Below are positions 25,706-34,293 of a stretch of 64,000 nt of DNA, one piece after another. Each line of letters starts with the position of its first letter. Positions within the stretch are counted from its first letter, which is position 1. Origin of the DNA: Streptomyces sp. NBC_00094 (GTDB taxonomy: Bacteria > Actinomycetota > Actinomycetes > Streptomycetales > Streptomycetaceae); NCBI RefSeq assembly GCF_026343125.1, contig NZ_JAPEMB010000001.1:8003501-8067500 (forward strand), read 5' to 3'. Under the pieces are notes generated by a model. The model worked only from the letters and a program-made list of their open reading frames with translations. It made no database searches and was not told where the DNA came from. Position numbers and translations under genes: made by a program.

Positions 25706-26827
25706 TTAACCCGCACTTGTCCCGGCACCGGCACCGGCCGTGGTGAGCGTGCATCCATGCGCCTTCGCCGACCGCTCGGCGAAGGCCGAAAGGGCGGTGC
25801 GGAGGCCGGCGTGGTCGAGGACGAGATCGGAGGCGCGGCCGAGTTCGCTGTCGTCAGGGGCGACGACGTAGGCGGCCCGTTCCGCCGCACCGGGGCAGTC
25901 GGCCCACCGTACGTAGCGGCCGTCGGCGGCATCACCTGTGGGCCGGCCGGTCAGGTCCTCCAGACGTTCCCGCTCGCTCCAGTTCAGCGCAGGGCCGTAC
26001 GACGCGGTGAAGGTGTACAGAGGCGCGCCCCGCAGGCCGCCCAGCGTGCAGCCCTCGACCGGTTTCGGTCCCGATGCGGTCTCCACCACCGTACGGACGC
26101 CCCAGCGGGCGGCGGTCCGCGCGTCCACGATTCCGGCGCAGCTGCCCGACGCCGAGGCGAAGGGCCTGTAGTCCCAGGCGTTCACGGAGGTGTCGACCTT
26201 CCGCACGGGCTCGCCCTCGGTGGCCTGGCACCCCGTCTGCCGGGCGTAGGCGGTCGCCGTGCGGGTCAGTACGGAGGTGAGCCCCGCCCGGTCCTCCGGG
26301 CGACCGAAGTCGGCCCGGTCGATCCGGGCGCGGACCTCGGCGACGACTCCGCTGTCGGCCTCGCCGTCGCAGTCGAGCATGACGGTGGCGGTCGCCTGGC
26401 CTCGCCGTTCCTGGTCGGGATCGAACGCGAAGCCGCCGGTCCAGCCGTGGCCCAGTGGCGCGTCGGTGCGTGCGGCTTCCAGGGAGGCGAGGTGGTCCCG
26501 CGCGTCGCTGATCGTCACCCGCAGGTCGATCCGGCCGCCCTCCTCGTCGTCGACCTCGCTCACCATGCACTGCCAGAAGCTCCTGCCCAGCCGTGTCTCC
26601 GCAGTCACCTCCGCCCCGCCCGACAGCTCCCGCACCGGGTCGGCCGCCAGGGTGCCGTCGCACGCCGAGTCCAGCGCCCGGTCGTGGCGCCAGGCCCCCC
26701 AGCCACCCGACAGCCAGAACAGTCCGCCCGCCACCACGACCGCACCGGCCGTCAGCCCCGCTGCCAGCCGGATCCGCCGCCGACGGCGGACCCGGTCCAG
26801 TCCCTGGTCCACGGTTACGTCGCTCAT
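25706..26827 (-). CDS. Membrane-anchored extracytoplasmic protein, twin A (373 aa)
   Basis: A short basic N-terminus (VRRRRRIRLAA) precedes one membrane segment (residues about 22-40, GLTAGAVVVAGGLFWLSGGW) and a long extracytoplasmic domain with paired Cys (LDSACDG, SFWQCMV, LDCDG, GCQA, SCAG, GCTL, DCPG, GCTL), likely disulfides. Start overlaps the stop of the preceding similar gene (ATGA). Same organisation as twin B: anchor, CDGTL-like motif, then a repeat of cysteine pairs. I do not recognise a named family. Confidence 0.75.
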   Translation of the reverse strand: MSDVTVDQGLDRVRRRRRIRLAAGLTAGAVVVAGGLFWLSGGWGAWRHDRALDSACDGTLAADPVRELSGGAEVTAETRLGRSFWQCMVSEVDDEEGGRIDLRVTISDARDHLASLEAARTDAPLGHGWTGGFAFDPDQERRGQATATVMLDCDGEADSGVVAEVRARIDRADFGRPEDRAGLTSVLTRTATAYARQTGCQATEGEPVRKVDTSVNAWDYRPFASASGSCAGIVDARTAARWGVRTVVETASGPKPVEGCTLGGLRGAPLYTFTASYGPALNWSERERLEDLTGRPTGDAADGRYVRWADCPGAAERAAYVVAPDDSELGRASDLVLDHAGLRTALSAFAERSAKAHGCTLTTAGAGAGTSAG

Positions 26828-27891
26828 CCCCACACCTTCCCGAGGACCTTCGTGTCATGGCAGTCGTCCGACGCGTCGAGGTAGCGCGCGAGGAGCGAGT
26901 CGGCGCGGGCGAGGAGCAGCTCGCGGTCCGCGCCCTCCAGGCTCACCCGGTGCAGAGTCCGCCCGCCCGCGCACCGGCCCTCGGCCCAGACGGCGAGCTC
27001 GTGGTTCTTCCGCCGCGTGGTGGGCGGTGCGCCGTGCCCGGCCTGCGCGAGCTCGCGCCCGTACTCGGTGCGCACCTCCGGCAGGACCTCGCCCCACCAG
27101 CTCGCGGAGCTCACCGTCACGCCTCCTCCCGGCTTCGAGAGGGTGGTGGAACAGGCCCTGGCCCAGGCGTGGGTGGCCCCGTGGGCGGACTGCTCGGCGC
27201 CCTTCAGAGCGGTGCCGAGCAGCACCGGGCGGAACCAGCCACACTCCGCCTGGGATGTGTCCGGCTCGTTGTCCTGCGGGGACGGCGACACCGTCTGTAC
27301 GTCGGTCTCCCGCACGGAGGTCCCGCCGCAGTGCCGGCTCGTGCGTACGTTCTCGGCGACGGCGGCGACGAGCGCCCCGACCCGCTCGATCGCGGGGCTG
27401 TCCGTCGAGGCGTGCACCCGGAAGGACGTGACAGGGCGGGCGTACCCCGGCAGGCCGTTGGGGCAGGGAACCGTGACGAGCTCGTCCGCCCGCTCGTGCT
27501 CCTCCGCCCAGTCCGGCACTTTCTCGTACGGCGTCCGGTTCACGACGTGCTCCACCCGGACGCCCTTCAGCGGCGGGTCCAGGACCGGCTCCGCCGTCAC
27601 GGTGAACCACGGGTCTCCCTCGCCGTCGCCGCCGAGGGTGCACGACACCAGTGCCCGCGGCGCCGGTCCGGTCCGCAGCGTCCACCAGGCGTCGTCGGCC
27701 AGCAGCTTCGCCGCGTCCTCCCGGGGGAGCGCCCCGCCGCAAGCCCGGGCCAGCGCGTCCTCGTTGTGGCGGTCGCGCTGCCCGCTCCGTACCAGGACGA
27801 AGCCCGCTGTCAGCGCCACGAGGAGCAGGGCCACCGTCGCTTGAGGCAGCCACCGGTGCCGCCGGTAGCGCGCCCACGCCGAATCGCTCAT
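26824..27891 (-). CDS. Membrane-anchored extracytoplasmic protein, twin B (355 aa)
   Basis: MSDSAWARYRRHRWLPQATV starts a signal-anchor (LLLVALTAGFVLV), followed by ALARACGGALPREDAAKLLA, similar in position to twin A's ALDSACDGTLAADPVRELSG. Further Cys-containing strands (VSCTLGG, VTVPCPN, SRHCGGT, AECGW, EGRCAGG, DDCHD) suggest disulfides. The frame extends further upstream but the ATG at 27891 starts a sensible anchor. First gene of a two-gene operon with twin A. Function unknown; Streptomyces genomes carry several such pairs. Confidence 0.75.
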   Translation of the reverse strand: MSDSAWARYRRHRWLPQATVALLLVALTAGFVLVRSGQRDRHNEDALARACGGALPREDAAKLLADDAWWTLRTGPAPRALVSCTLGGDGEGDPWFTVTAEPVLDPPLKGVRVEHVVNRTPYEKVPDWAEEHERADELVTVPCPNGLPGYARPVTSFRVHASTDSPAIERVGALVAAVAENVRTSRHCGGTSVRETDVQTVSPSPQDNEPDTSQAECGWFRPVLLGTALKGAEQSAHGATHAWARACSTTLSKPGGGVTVSSASWWGEVLPEVRTEYGRELAQAGHGAPPTTRRKNHELAVWAEGRCAGGRTLHRVSLEGADRELLLARADSLLARYLDASDDCHDTKVLGKVWG

Positions 27892-28219
27892 CCCCGCTCC
27901 CGTTCCCGCCCTCGTACAGGCATCGCATCTGCGAACCAAACACCGCACGCTATCTCACCGGCCGTGCGGGCCTTCCGTCGACGTCGGCTGTGACCGCGTG
28001 CACGAGCGAAGAGGCCGTCAACCGACCCTGTGTAGCGGGCCGGGCGGCACTTGGCAGCGCGCGGCGACCGATGGCCCAAGCGGTCGTGGATGGGGGCCGG
28101 CGCATGTGCGGGGTGCGGGCGCGGGTCACGGCGTACGTACGCGACCGGCGGCTCCCCATTCGGGAGCCGCCGGTCCGTGAGCATGGTGCTCCTCGGGTGC
28201 TCCCCGAAGACGTATCAGG
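27892..28219. other. Gap upstream of the twin operon
   Basis: No supported gene in about 330 bases. It contains the strong hairpin at 28144-28174, annotated separately; the rest should include the twin operon promoter. Confidence 0.4.
28144..28174 (-). terminator. 13-bp perfect stem hairpin after the 28.2-28.8 kb gene
   Basis: ACCGGCGGCTCCC (28144-28156) and GGGAGCCGCCGGT (28162-28174) are perfect complements around CATTC. It lies 45 bases beyond the stop of the minus-strand gene and is one of the best hairpins in the window. Confidence 0.75.
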
Positions 28220-28756
28220 TCAGGCGTGGTCCACGCTGGACAGAGCGTCGGTGACCAGTCGGGTGGCGAAGTCGCGGTCGTCGGTGAGCCGGTTGATGTG
28301 CTCGGCGAGCAGGAGGGCCGTGGCCTCGAGGGAGTTCATCTCCCCCTCGGTCCAGTCCCCGTACTGCCGGCGCCACAGGCTGGGGCTCAGACCGGTGCCT
28401 GCTGCGATGACCAGGCCGGACATGGTGGGAATGGCCTCTGGCCGCACGCTCCTGGTCATCATGCGCATCGTGGCCACGAGGCTGGGCACCACGTACTCGA
28501 TGACGTCCTTGTCGTGGTCCTCGTACGCGGCCCGCAGCCAGTTCATGAACATGAAGATGAGCGTGCACGCACCGTCCAGCAGGTCGTCGATCCCCTTGGG
28601 GCCCAAGCCCGCGGTGAACTGTTCGATCATCCGCTGCTTCTCGGGATCGGGCCCGGTCTTGCCGTCGTAGATGGCTTTGAGCTGGGAGTCGATCACCATG
28701 AGCGCCGCGCCCACGTCACCGACGGGAGCGTATTTGGGGTCACAGGGTGATGACAC
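28220..28756 (-). CDS. Conserved hypothetical helical protein (178 aa)
   Basis: GTG at 28756 has AGGAGG 8 bases before it, better than the in-frame ATG at 28771, which overlaps that SD. The product (VGDVGAALMVIDSQLKAIYD; LLDGACTLIFMFMNWLRAAY; EMNSLEATALLLAEHINRLT) is mostly helical, acidic, without signal peptide. Residues 60-80 are hydrophobic but flanked by charges, more like a buried helix. I do not recognise a characterised family. Confidence 0.7.
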   Translation of the reverse strand: MSSPCDPKYAPVGDVGAALMVIDSQLKAIYDGKTGPDPEKQRMIEQFTAGLGPKGIDDLLDGACTLIFMFMNWLRAAYEDHDKDVIEYVVPSLVATMRMMTRSVRPEAIPTMSGLVIAAGTGLSPSLWRRQYGDWTEGEMNSLEATALLLAEHINRLTDDRDFATRLVTDALSSVDHA

Positions 28757-28989
28757 GGCATTCCTCCTCATGTGACCGCGGCAGGCATCGCGGCATGTGC
28801 GTACGGTAGACCGCGGGCCGGAGGGGAATCGGGTGAATCCGACGAAGGATCGGGGGACCGTTCCCAGTCCGCCGCAAGGTGGCCCGTAGCACTCAAAAGG
28901 CGACGTCACATGCTCAAGATCTGGCGCCGGACACCGGGCGCAACTCTGCACGGGCGGCCGGGCGGCCGGGTGGTCAGGCGGCCGGGTGG

Positions 28990-29613
28990 TCAGGTGCCGA
29001 GATGTGCCCCGTCGCCGGTGCCGAGGATGGGCAGCCTGAGCTTGCGTTCGAGGGCGTTGGGCAGTGACCACAGTTCCGTACGCAGCCTCCGGTCCGCCGA
29101 GCCCTGGACATCCGCGCGACGGATCCCGGGCACGGCGAGGGCCAGGGCGGCGAGGGACGCGGCCAGCCCGGCGCCGAGGAGGACACCGGCGAGGACGGCT
29201 CCGTCGGCGAGAGCGAACGGAAACGCGACCCCGAGGCAGAGGGTGCCGAGACCACCGAGCACGGCCACCATCCACCACAGCGGGGTGAGCGGGTGCTCGT
29301 CGCGCAGGTGGTCGAGCAACTGCCGGTCGGTGGGACGTCGCCGGGGGTACTCCCCGGCGGCGGCGAACAACTCGGCCCGCCCGCGCAGCGCCCACACAGC
29401 GTGCACTCTCACCCACGCGACGGGCAGCACGAACAGAGTCACCAGCACCAGGGCCGTCTGAACCGCTCGTGGCACCGGCACCCAGCCGGAGGCATCGGCC
29501 ACCACGGATGCCACGGTCGCTCCGACGACGACGGCACCCGTCACGGTCGTGGCCACGAGCCATCGCCGGGCCCGGCGCACCCGAGGGCTGAGGGGAAACT
29601 CGACCGTGTCCAA
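28990..29613 (-). CDS. Integral membrane protein, about four helices (207 aa)
   Basis: Hydrophobic segments at about 20-40 (WLVATTVTGAVVVGATVASV), 48-68 (ALVLVTLFVLPVAWVRV), 115-135 and 140-160, with a cytoplasmic-type charged stretch RRRPTDRQLLDHLRDEH between pairs. The C-terminal 40 residues are soluble. Just after its stop lies a short GGGTGGTCAGGCGGCC direct repeat (about 28960-28997). No family recognised. Confidence 0.65.
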   Translation of the reverse strand: MDTVEFPLSPRVRRARRWLVATTVTGAVVVGATVASVVADASGWVPVPRAVQTALVLVTLFVLPVAWVRVHAVWALRGRAELFAAAGEYPRRRPTDRQLLDHLRDEHPLTPLWWMVAVLGGLGTLCLGVAFPFALADGAVLAGVLLGAGLAASLAALALAVPGIRRADVQGSADRRLRTELWSLPNALERKLRLPILGTGDGAHLGT

Positions 29614-29748
29614 CGTCTTCTCCGTTCGATGACCGCAGGTACTCTACGCAGCCCGCTGGGATGGAGGGTTCGCATTCGACCGGGAGGTCCACCGGCGACG
29701 CAACCCGCTGGACCGCACCATCAGCTCCGTTCGCTAAGGTCTGCGGCC

Positions 29749-30300
29749 ATGACGGAGACCACAGCCGAAGCATGGCCCGAACCCCCACTCGCCGGCACCG
29801 AGGCAGCAGCCGTACTCGGCGCCCTCGAACGCCAGCGGGCTACGCTGGCCTGGAAGTGCTCCGGCCTGGACGCTTCAGGGCTTCAAGCGACAGTCGGCGC
29901 ATCCACCATCACCCTCGGCGGCCTGCTCAAACACCTGGCGCACGTGGAAGACAGCCACTTCGCCCGGCTGTGGCTCGCCTCTGCCGTCGGCGCTCCCTGG
30001 AACACGGTCGACTGGGAAACCACCCCCGACTGGGACTACCGCTCCGCTGCCGAGGACACCCCCGAGGGCCTGCTCGCTCTCTGGCAGGAGTCGGTCGCCC
30101 GATCCCGTGCCATCGTCGACGAAGCACTCGGCGCGGGCGGCCTGGACCAGCTCGGTGCCTATGTCACCCGTGGCGGCGAACGCCCCAACCTCCGTCGTAT
30201 TCTCCTGGACCTCATCGAGGAGTACGCCCGTCATGCCGGTCACGCCGACATCATCCGCGAATCCGTCGACGGCCTTACGGGCGAGGACCCGCCAAGGTGA
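29749..30300 (+). CDS. DinB/DUF664-family protein (183 aa)
   Basis: Four-helix bundle of the DinB (mycothiol-dependent enzyme) type: TLGGLLKHLAHVEDSHFARL (His in helix 2) and RILLDLIEEYARHAGHADII (HxxH in the last helix) supply the three His of the usual metal site. LAWKCSGLDASGLQATVGAS is typical of the DUF664 subgroup in Streptomyces. The start ATG follows a non-coding-like run; upstream frame ignored. Mycothiol S-transferase or unknown; no partner genes. Confidence 0.85.
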   Translation: MTETTAEAWPEPPLAGTEAAAVLGALERQRATLAWKCSGLDASGLQATVGASTITLGGLLKHLAHVEDSHFARLWLASAVGAPWNTVDWETTPDWDYRSAAEDTPEGLLALWQESVARSRAIVDEALGAGGLDQLGAYVTRGGERPNLRRILLDLIEEYARHAGHADIIRESVDGLTGEDPPR

Positions 30301-30481
30301 ACCGAGGAACCTGGTGGCGGGACGGTCTGCCGTTCCCGCTGGTCCGTCGAGGCGACGCTGACCTCTGCGTTGGCTCTCCGCCGCATCTGGCCGCGGAGCT
30401 TCCGTAGAAATCTGCTTGGCGGACCACGGCGGCACTGTTACGTTGCCGGAGGCCGTGCGAGAGAACGAGGAGGTGGTACCC

Positions 30482-30535
30482 GTGAACGCAGTATCGACAT
30501 GGGTGCTCCCCTCCGGGGTCACGGTCGGACGATAG
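30482..30535 (+). CDS. Candidate 17-codon leader ORF
   Basis: GAGGAGGTGG (30467-30476), nearly a perfect anti-SD match, is followed by GTG and the peptide MNAVSTWVLPSGVTVGR, ending 49 bases before the hydrolase ATG. It may be a leader peptide or the tail of a decayed gene; composition alone cannot tell. Confidence 0.25.
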   Translation: MNAVSTWVLPSGVTVGR

Positions 30536-30584
30536 GCAGGTCGTCCGGGAGCGCCGTTCGCGAGCACTCCCGAAAGGCACGACC

Positions 30585-31307
30585 ATGCACTTCACTTCCG
30601 AACAGCGTCTCGACGACGGTGTCCTCGAACGCGAGTTCACTCTCGGCGAGATCCCCGGCACCCTGTGGACGCCGGATTCCGCCGTACCGGTCCCGCTGAT
30701 TCTGATGGCCCACAACAATGGCCTGCCCAAGGGTGCAGCCCGGCTGGTGGCCCGGGCACGGAACTCTGCGGCGTACGGCTACGCGGTGGCCACCATCGAC
30801 GCTTCCGGGTGCGGCGACCGGCCCCGTTCCGCCGCAGACGAGCAGGCTCGCGCCGACCTTGGCCGGGCGATGCAGGCCGGTGAGCCGGTCGACGAGATCT
30901 TCGAGTCCTTCGTCGGCCCGCTGGTCGAGAAGGCGGTCCCGGAATGGCGGACCACCCTGGACGCCCTCCTTGCGCTGCCCGAGATCGGCGGCCCGGTCGG
31001 GTACTCGGGGTGGACCGCCCTCGGCATCCACCTTGCGGTGGTCGAGCCGCGCATCGCGGCCGCCGGTTTCTTCGCCGGGGGCTACGTGCCCCGCACCCAG
31101 CGCGAGGAGGCCCGGAAGGTCACCATTCCGCTGCTGTTCCTGCTGCAGTGGGACGACGAAGGGAACCCCCGGCAACGGGCCCTGGACCTGTTCGACGCCT
31201 TCGGCGCCACGGAGAAGACGCTGCACGCCAATCTGGGCGGACACACCGGTACCCCGTGGTTCGAGGTGGAGGACGGGAACCGGTTCTTCGGCCGGCACCT
31301 GACGTGA
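30585..31307 (+). CDS. Alpha/beta hydrolase, dienelactone-hydrolase-like (240 aa)
   Basis: Residues about 35-60 (VPLILMAHNNGLPKGAARLV) contain the oxyanion strand; the nucleophile elbow is VGYSGWTALGIHLAV (G-x-S-x-W rather than GxSxG). Asp is likely in LLQWDDEGNP and His in LGGHTGTPWF. Begins MHFTSEQRLDDGVLERE. Similar proteins are annotated as dienelactone hydrolase or acetylxylan-esterase-like; the real substrate is unknown. Stands alone on the plus strand, convergent with the transketolase gene. Confidence 0.8.
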   Translation: MHFTSEQRLDDGVLEREFTLGEIPGTLWTPDSAVPVPLILMAHNNGLPKGAARLVARARNSAAYGYAVATIDASGCGDRPRSAADEQARADLGRAMQAGEPVDEIFESFVGPLVEKAVPEWRTTLDALLALPEIGGPVGYSGWTALGIHLAVVEPRIAAAGFFAGGYVPRTQREEARKVTIPLLFLLQWDDEGNPRQRALDLFDAFGATEKTLHANLGGHTGTPWFEVEDGNRFFGRHLT

Positions 31308-31550
31308 GGCCGGTCCGCGAGGCCGTCGGCAGACGGTAAGCGGTACCTGCCGGATGCCACTCTCCACGTACGGGTCCCGGCACGCCGCAACTCTCCGCAC
31401 GGACGGAGGAGACCGAGCGAGCGGCGCGGTTCCTCGCCTCTCCCCCCGAAGTACCGCTGCTGCGAGGGGAAGACGAGCTCCCGGAGCCGTGTGAAAGAAG
31501 CCAGGCGCAACCGCGCCCGCGTCACCGCACGGCGTCACGGCGTCACCGCG

Positions 31551-33467
31551 TCACCGCGCCGCGACGAGCGCGCGGGCGGCCCGTGCGATGTGCGCGCGGG
31601 AGATACCGGCCGCGTCGAGGAGTTCGGCGGTCGTGCCGGAGCCCGGCAGCTCGGTGACGGAGAGATGGGCGAAGGCGGGGTGCTCTCCGCCTTCGGCGAG
31701 GGCGGAGAGGACGGCCTCGCCGATGCCGCCTTCGGGGTGGTGGTCCTCGGCGACGACAAGGGCACCGGTCTCCCGGGCGGCGCGAGTGAGGGCACCGGCA
31801 TCGATGGGCTTGACCGAGTACAGGTCGATGACGCGGGCCCGCAGGCCCTCGTCGGCCAGCTGATCGGCGGCGGCGAGGCACTCGTGGAGGGTGACCCCGG
31901 CACCGATGAGGGTGACCTGGTCGTCCTCTCCGTGGCGGAGGGTCTTGGAGCCTCCCACGGGGAAGGTCTCGCCGTGGGCGTAGAGGACCGGGTAGGCCCC
32001 GCGCGTGGCGCGCAGGTACGAGATGCCCTCCACGTCGGCCATCGCCGCGGTCAGCGCGGCAGCTGACGTGGCGTCACTGGGATACAGGACGGTGGAGCCC
32101 AGGACGGCACGCATCATGGCGAGATCCTCGACGCCCATCTGGGAAGGGCCGTCGGCACCGATCTCGACACCGCTGTGGGTTCCGCACAGGGCGATGGTGA
32201 CCTGCGAGACGGCAGCCATGCGGATGAAGTCGTGGGCGCGGGTGAGGAACGCGGCGAACGTGGTGGCGTACGGGTGGAACCCGCGCACCGCCATGCCGAC
32301 CGCGTCCGCGACCATCTGCTGCTCGGCGATGTAGGTCTGGAAGTAACGCTCGGGATGGACCTTGCCGAACTCCTCGGCATGCGTCGAGTTGCCGACCTCG
32401 GCATCCAGGGCGACGACGTCGGGGCGAGCGCCGAGGGCGGCCAGGGCTCGCCCGAAGGCGACTCGGGTGGCCACGTCGTCCCCCACGTCGAAGCGGGGGA
32501 GCTCCACGGTCCCGGTCGCCGACGGTGTGCGGACGGCCTGGACGGCCTGGACGGCCTGGACGGCATGGACGGCATGGACGGCAGGCGGCTTCGGGCCGCA
32601 CGCTCTGAGAGCGGCGTGGCCGCCGGACAGTTCGGCGACCGCACGCTCGGCGATGTCCTTCGGCAGCGGTTTGCCGTGCCAGCCTTCCTGGTCGGCCACC
32701 TCCGGCACTCCGCGGCCCTTGACGGTCCTGGCGACGATGACCGTGGGTGCCATTCCGTCGGCGGCCGTGGTCATGGCCCGGTCGATCGCTTCGAGGTCGT
32801 GGCCGTCGATCACGATCGCCCGGCATCCGAAGGCCTCGACACGGCGGGCGTAGGTGTCGGTGTCCCACTCCAGCTCGGTCGGCCCGCACTGTCCGAGACG
32901 ATTCACGTCGATCAGGGCCGTGAAGTTGGCCAGCCGGCGGTGGCCCGCCTTGTCGAGGGCCTCCCACACGGACCCCTCGGCCGTCTCGCTGTCACCGCAC
33001 AGCACCCACACCCGGTAGGGAAGTCGTTCCAGATCCCGGCCGGTCAGCGCGATGCCGACGCCGTAGCCGACGCCTTGCCCGAGGGATCCGGTCGCCACGT
33101 CTACCCAGGGCAGTACGGGGGTGGGATGGCCCTGCAGACGGTGGCCGAAGCGGCGGTACGTCGTCATCAGCTCGTCGTCACCGATCGCGCCCGCGGCTTT
33201 GAACATCGCGTACAAGAGGGGCGACGCGTGCCCTTTGGAGAAGATCAGGTGGTCGGAAGCCGGGTTGTCGGGTGCGTCCCACTCGTAGCGCAGATGGCGG
33301 GTCATGAGGACCGCCATGAGGTCGGCCGCCGACAGGCTGGAGGTGGGATGTCCGGACCCCGCCGCGGTACTGGCACGTACGGAATCGGCCCGCAACTGCT
33401 GCGCGAGCCCGAAGACCTCCGACAGCTCGCTTGCGGGGCCGACGTCGATGCTGGGCCGTGCTGTCAT
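31551..33467 (-). CDS. Transketolase (638 aa)
   Basis: Thiamine-diphosphate enzyme of the pentose phosphate pathway type. PP domain residues 10-290: ASTAAGSGHPTSSLSAADLM, KGHASPLLYAMF, VATGSLGQGVGYGVG, VLCGDSETAEGSVWEAL (GDG-like motif written GDS). Pyr domain after 315: RYFQTYIAEQQMVADAVGMA carries the catalytic Glu. A tandem linker VHAVHAVQAVQAVQAV, coded by 9-base repeats at about 32527-32582, joins them. The frame extends 17 codons upstream but the ATG 33467 has AGGGAG. It is an extra, non-clustered transketolase; a role beyond primary metabolism is possible. Confidence 0.9.
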   Translation of the reverse strand: MTARPSIDVGPASELSEVFGLAQQLRADSVRASTAAGSGHPTSSLSAADLMAVLMTRHLRYEWDAPDNPASDHLIFSKGHASPLLYAMFKAAGAIGDDELMTTYRRFGHRLQGHPTPVLPWVDVATGSLGQGVGYGVGIALTGRDLERLPYRVWVLCGDSETAEGSVWEALDKAGHRRLANFTALIDVNRLGQCGPTELEWDTDTYARRVEAFGCRAIVIDGHDLEAIDRAMTTAADGMAPTVIVARTVKGRGVPEVADQEGWHGKPLPKDIAERAVAELSGGHAALRACGPKPPAVHAVHAVQAVQAVQAVRTPSATGTVELPRFDVGDDVATRVAFGRALAALGARPDVVALDAEVGNSTHAEEFGKVHPERYFQTYIAEQQMVADAVGMAVRGFHPYATTFAAFLTRAHDFIRMAAVSQVTIALCGTHSGVEIGADGPSQMGVEDLAMMRAVLGSTVLYPSDATSAAALTAAMADVEGISYLRATRGAYPVLYAHGETFPVGGSKTLRHGEDDQVTLIGAGVTLHECLAAADQLADEGLRARVIDLYSVKPIDAGALTRAARETGALVVAEDHHPEGGIGEAVLSALAEGGEHPAFAHLSVTELPGSGTTAELLDAAGISRAHIARAARALVAAR

Positions 33468-33514
33468 GAGCGAACTCCCTTCACCCGGGGCGCGAGGCGT
33501 TCGTACCCTCGGCG

Positions 33515-33613
33515 TCACACGCCTGCCCAGGTGTACGTCACCCCGCAGGTCGCCGCCGCGTCCCGGAGACGTACGCCGGGATCGCGCGCGATGGCGAGAA
33601 GGACGCGGGCCCG
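33515..33613 (-). pseudogene. Winged-helix regulator fragment
   Basis: RRARVLLAIARDPGVRLRDA followed by AATCGVT is the first half of a Streptomyces wHTH of the HARVLLAIARDP type; it then changes to TYTWAGV and a stop, so recognition helix and wing are lost. No own start. A truncated relic beside the transketolase gene. Confidence 0.5.
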
Positions 33614-33614
33614 C

Positions 33615-33911
33615 CTACACCTCACGCACGGGCGAAAGGCGGTCCGCACGACGGCCGCGCAGCTCCGGTGGGCCGACGACGGCCAGCGGGATTCCTCGGC
33701 GGCCGCACAGTCGACGGGCGCGGGCGAGGACACTGAGGGAGGCCGGCGAAGGGTCGCAGGTGGGCAGCTGCACCCTGACCCGACTGTAGGGGCGGTGGGT
33801 GAAGAGGAGCATCTCGATCTCCAGCGTGGCTGCGGCCCGGCTGGAGATGTCGAGGTCGCGAAGGATTTCCAGGTGCAGGACGCCGTCCTCCACGTTGTGC
33901 CCGATCAGCAT
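33615..33911 (-). CDS. STAS-like small protein (98 aa)
   Basis: The ATG at 33911 has GGGAGG five bases upstream, better than the earlier GTG. Sequence LIGHNVEDGVLHLEILRDLD, ISSRAAATLEIEMLLFTHRP, VRVQLP and ARRLCGRRGIPLAVVGPPEL follow the beta-alpha pattern of anti-anti-sigma STAS domains. The usual DSSG phosphorylation site is replaced by DPSPAS, so regulation by a SpoIIAB-like kinase is uncertain. It might act in the same network as the PP2C phosphatase at 3.2 kb, which is inference only. Confidence 0.6.
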   Translation of the reverse strand: MLIGHNVEDGVLHLEILRDLDISSRAAATLEIEMLLFTHRPYSRVRVQLPTCDPSPASLSVLARARRLCGRRGIPLAVVGPPELRGRRADRLSPVREV

Positions 33912-34293
33912 GACGCCTCCCGTACTCACAAGTCGTCCCCGGCCGCGGACGCTCCGTCGGGAGCGCGGCAGGGGGCGGTAGAAGCATTATCCCCCGGATG
34001 AGAGGAAGCGCCTGGTCAGGAGAGCGGGCGAAGAAGGGATGCGGTACGGGCAAGGGCAAGGGCAAGGGCAAGGGCAAGGGCAAGGGCAAGGGCACGAGTA
34101 CGGGCACAGGTACAGGTACAGGTACGGGTTCGGGTTCGGCCTAGGAGGGGTGCCGACGCCGGGTGCTCGGGGCGGGCCGATCGGGGTGTGGCTTGCCGCC
34201 GGCTCCTGGACGGAGGAGCGGCTCGCCGTTTTCGACTCCCCGCAGCGACGTCTTCCGCGCGTCCACGCCCCCGCTTCCTCCTACGCTCGACAC
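33912..34293. other. Gap with hexamer tract, no firm gene
   Basis: Divergent gap between the STAS-like and 104-residue genes. It is dominated by the phased hexamer repeat at 34048-34137. A plus-strand frame through the repeat (MRYGQGQG...) joins the downstream gene but lacks an SD and is rejected as its start. Confidence 0.45.
34048..34137. repeat. Fifteen phased hexamers, starting with seven GGGCAA
   Basis: Seven exact GGGCAA units (34048-34089) continue in phase as GGGCAC, GAGTAC, GGGCAC, AGGTAC three times, GGGTTC twice. In the plus frame this reads Gly-Gln repeats, then GHEYGHRYRYRYGFGFGLGG. Confidence 0.95.

Noticed and set aside
28220-29788. 522-residue protein on the minus strand
   Set aside because: Only the last 178 codons after the AGGAGG-led GTG are protein-like; the rest overlaps the membrane protein gene in another frame.
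31505-31560. GTCACCGCG-like repeats after the transketolase gene as a regulatory array
   Set aside because: Short irregular copies at the gene end; no arms or spacing suggesting an operator or terminator.
34039-34293. N-terminal Gly-Gln-rich extension of the 104-residue protein
   Set aside because: Frame is open, but there is no SD for the upstream start and the repeat looks like a slippage tract; the ATG at 34294 starts the protein-like part.
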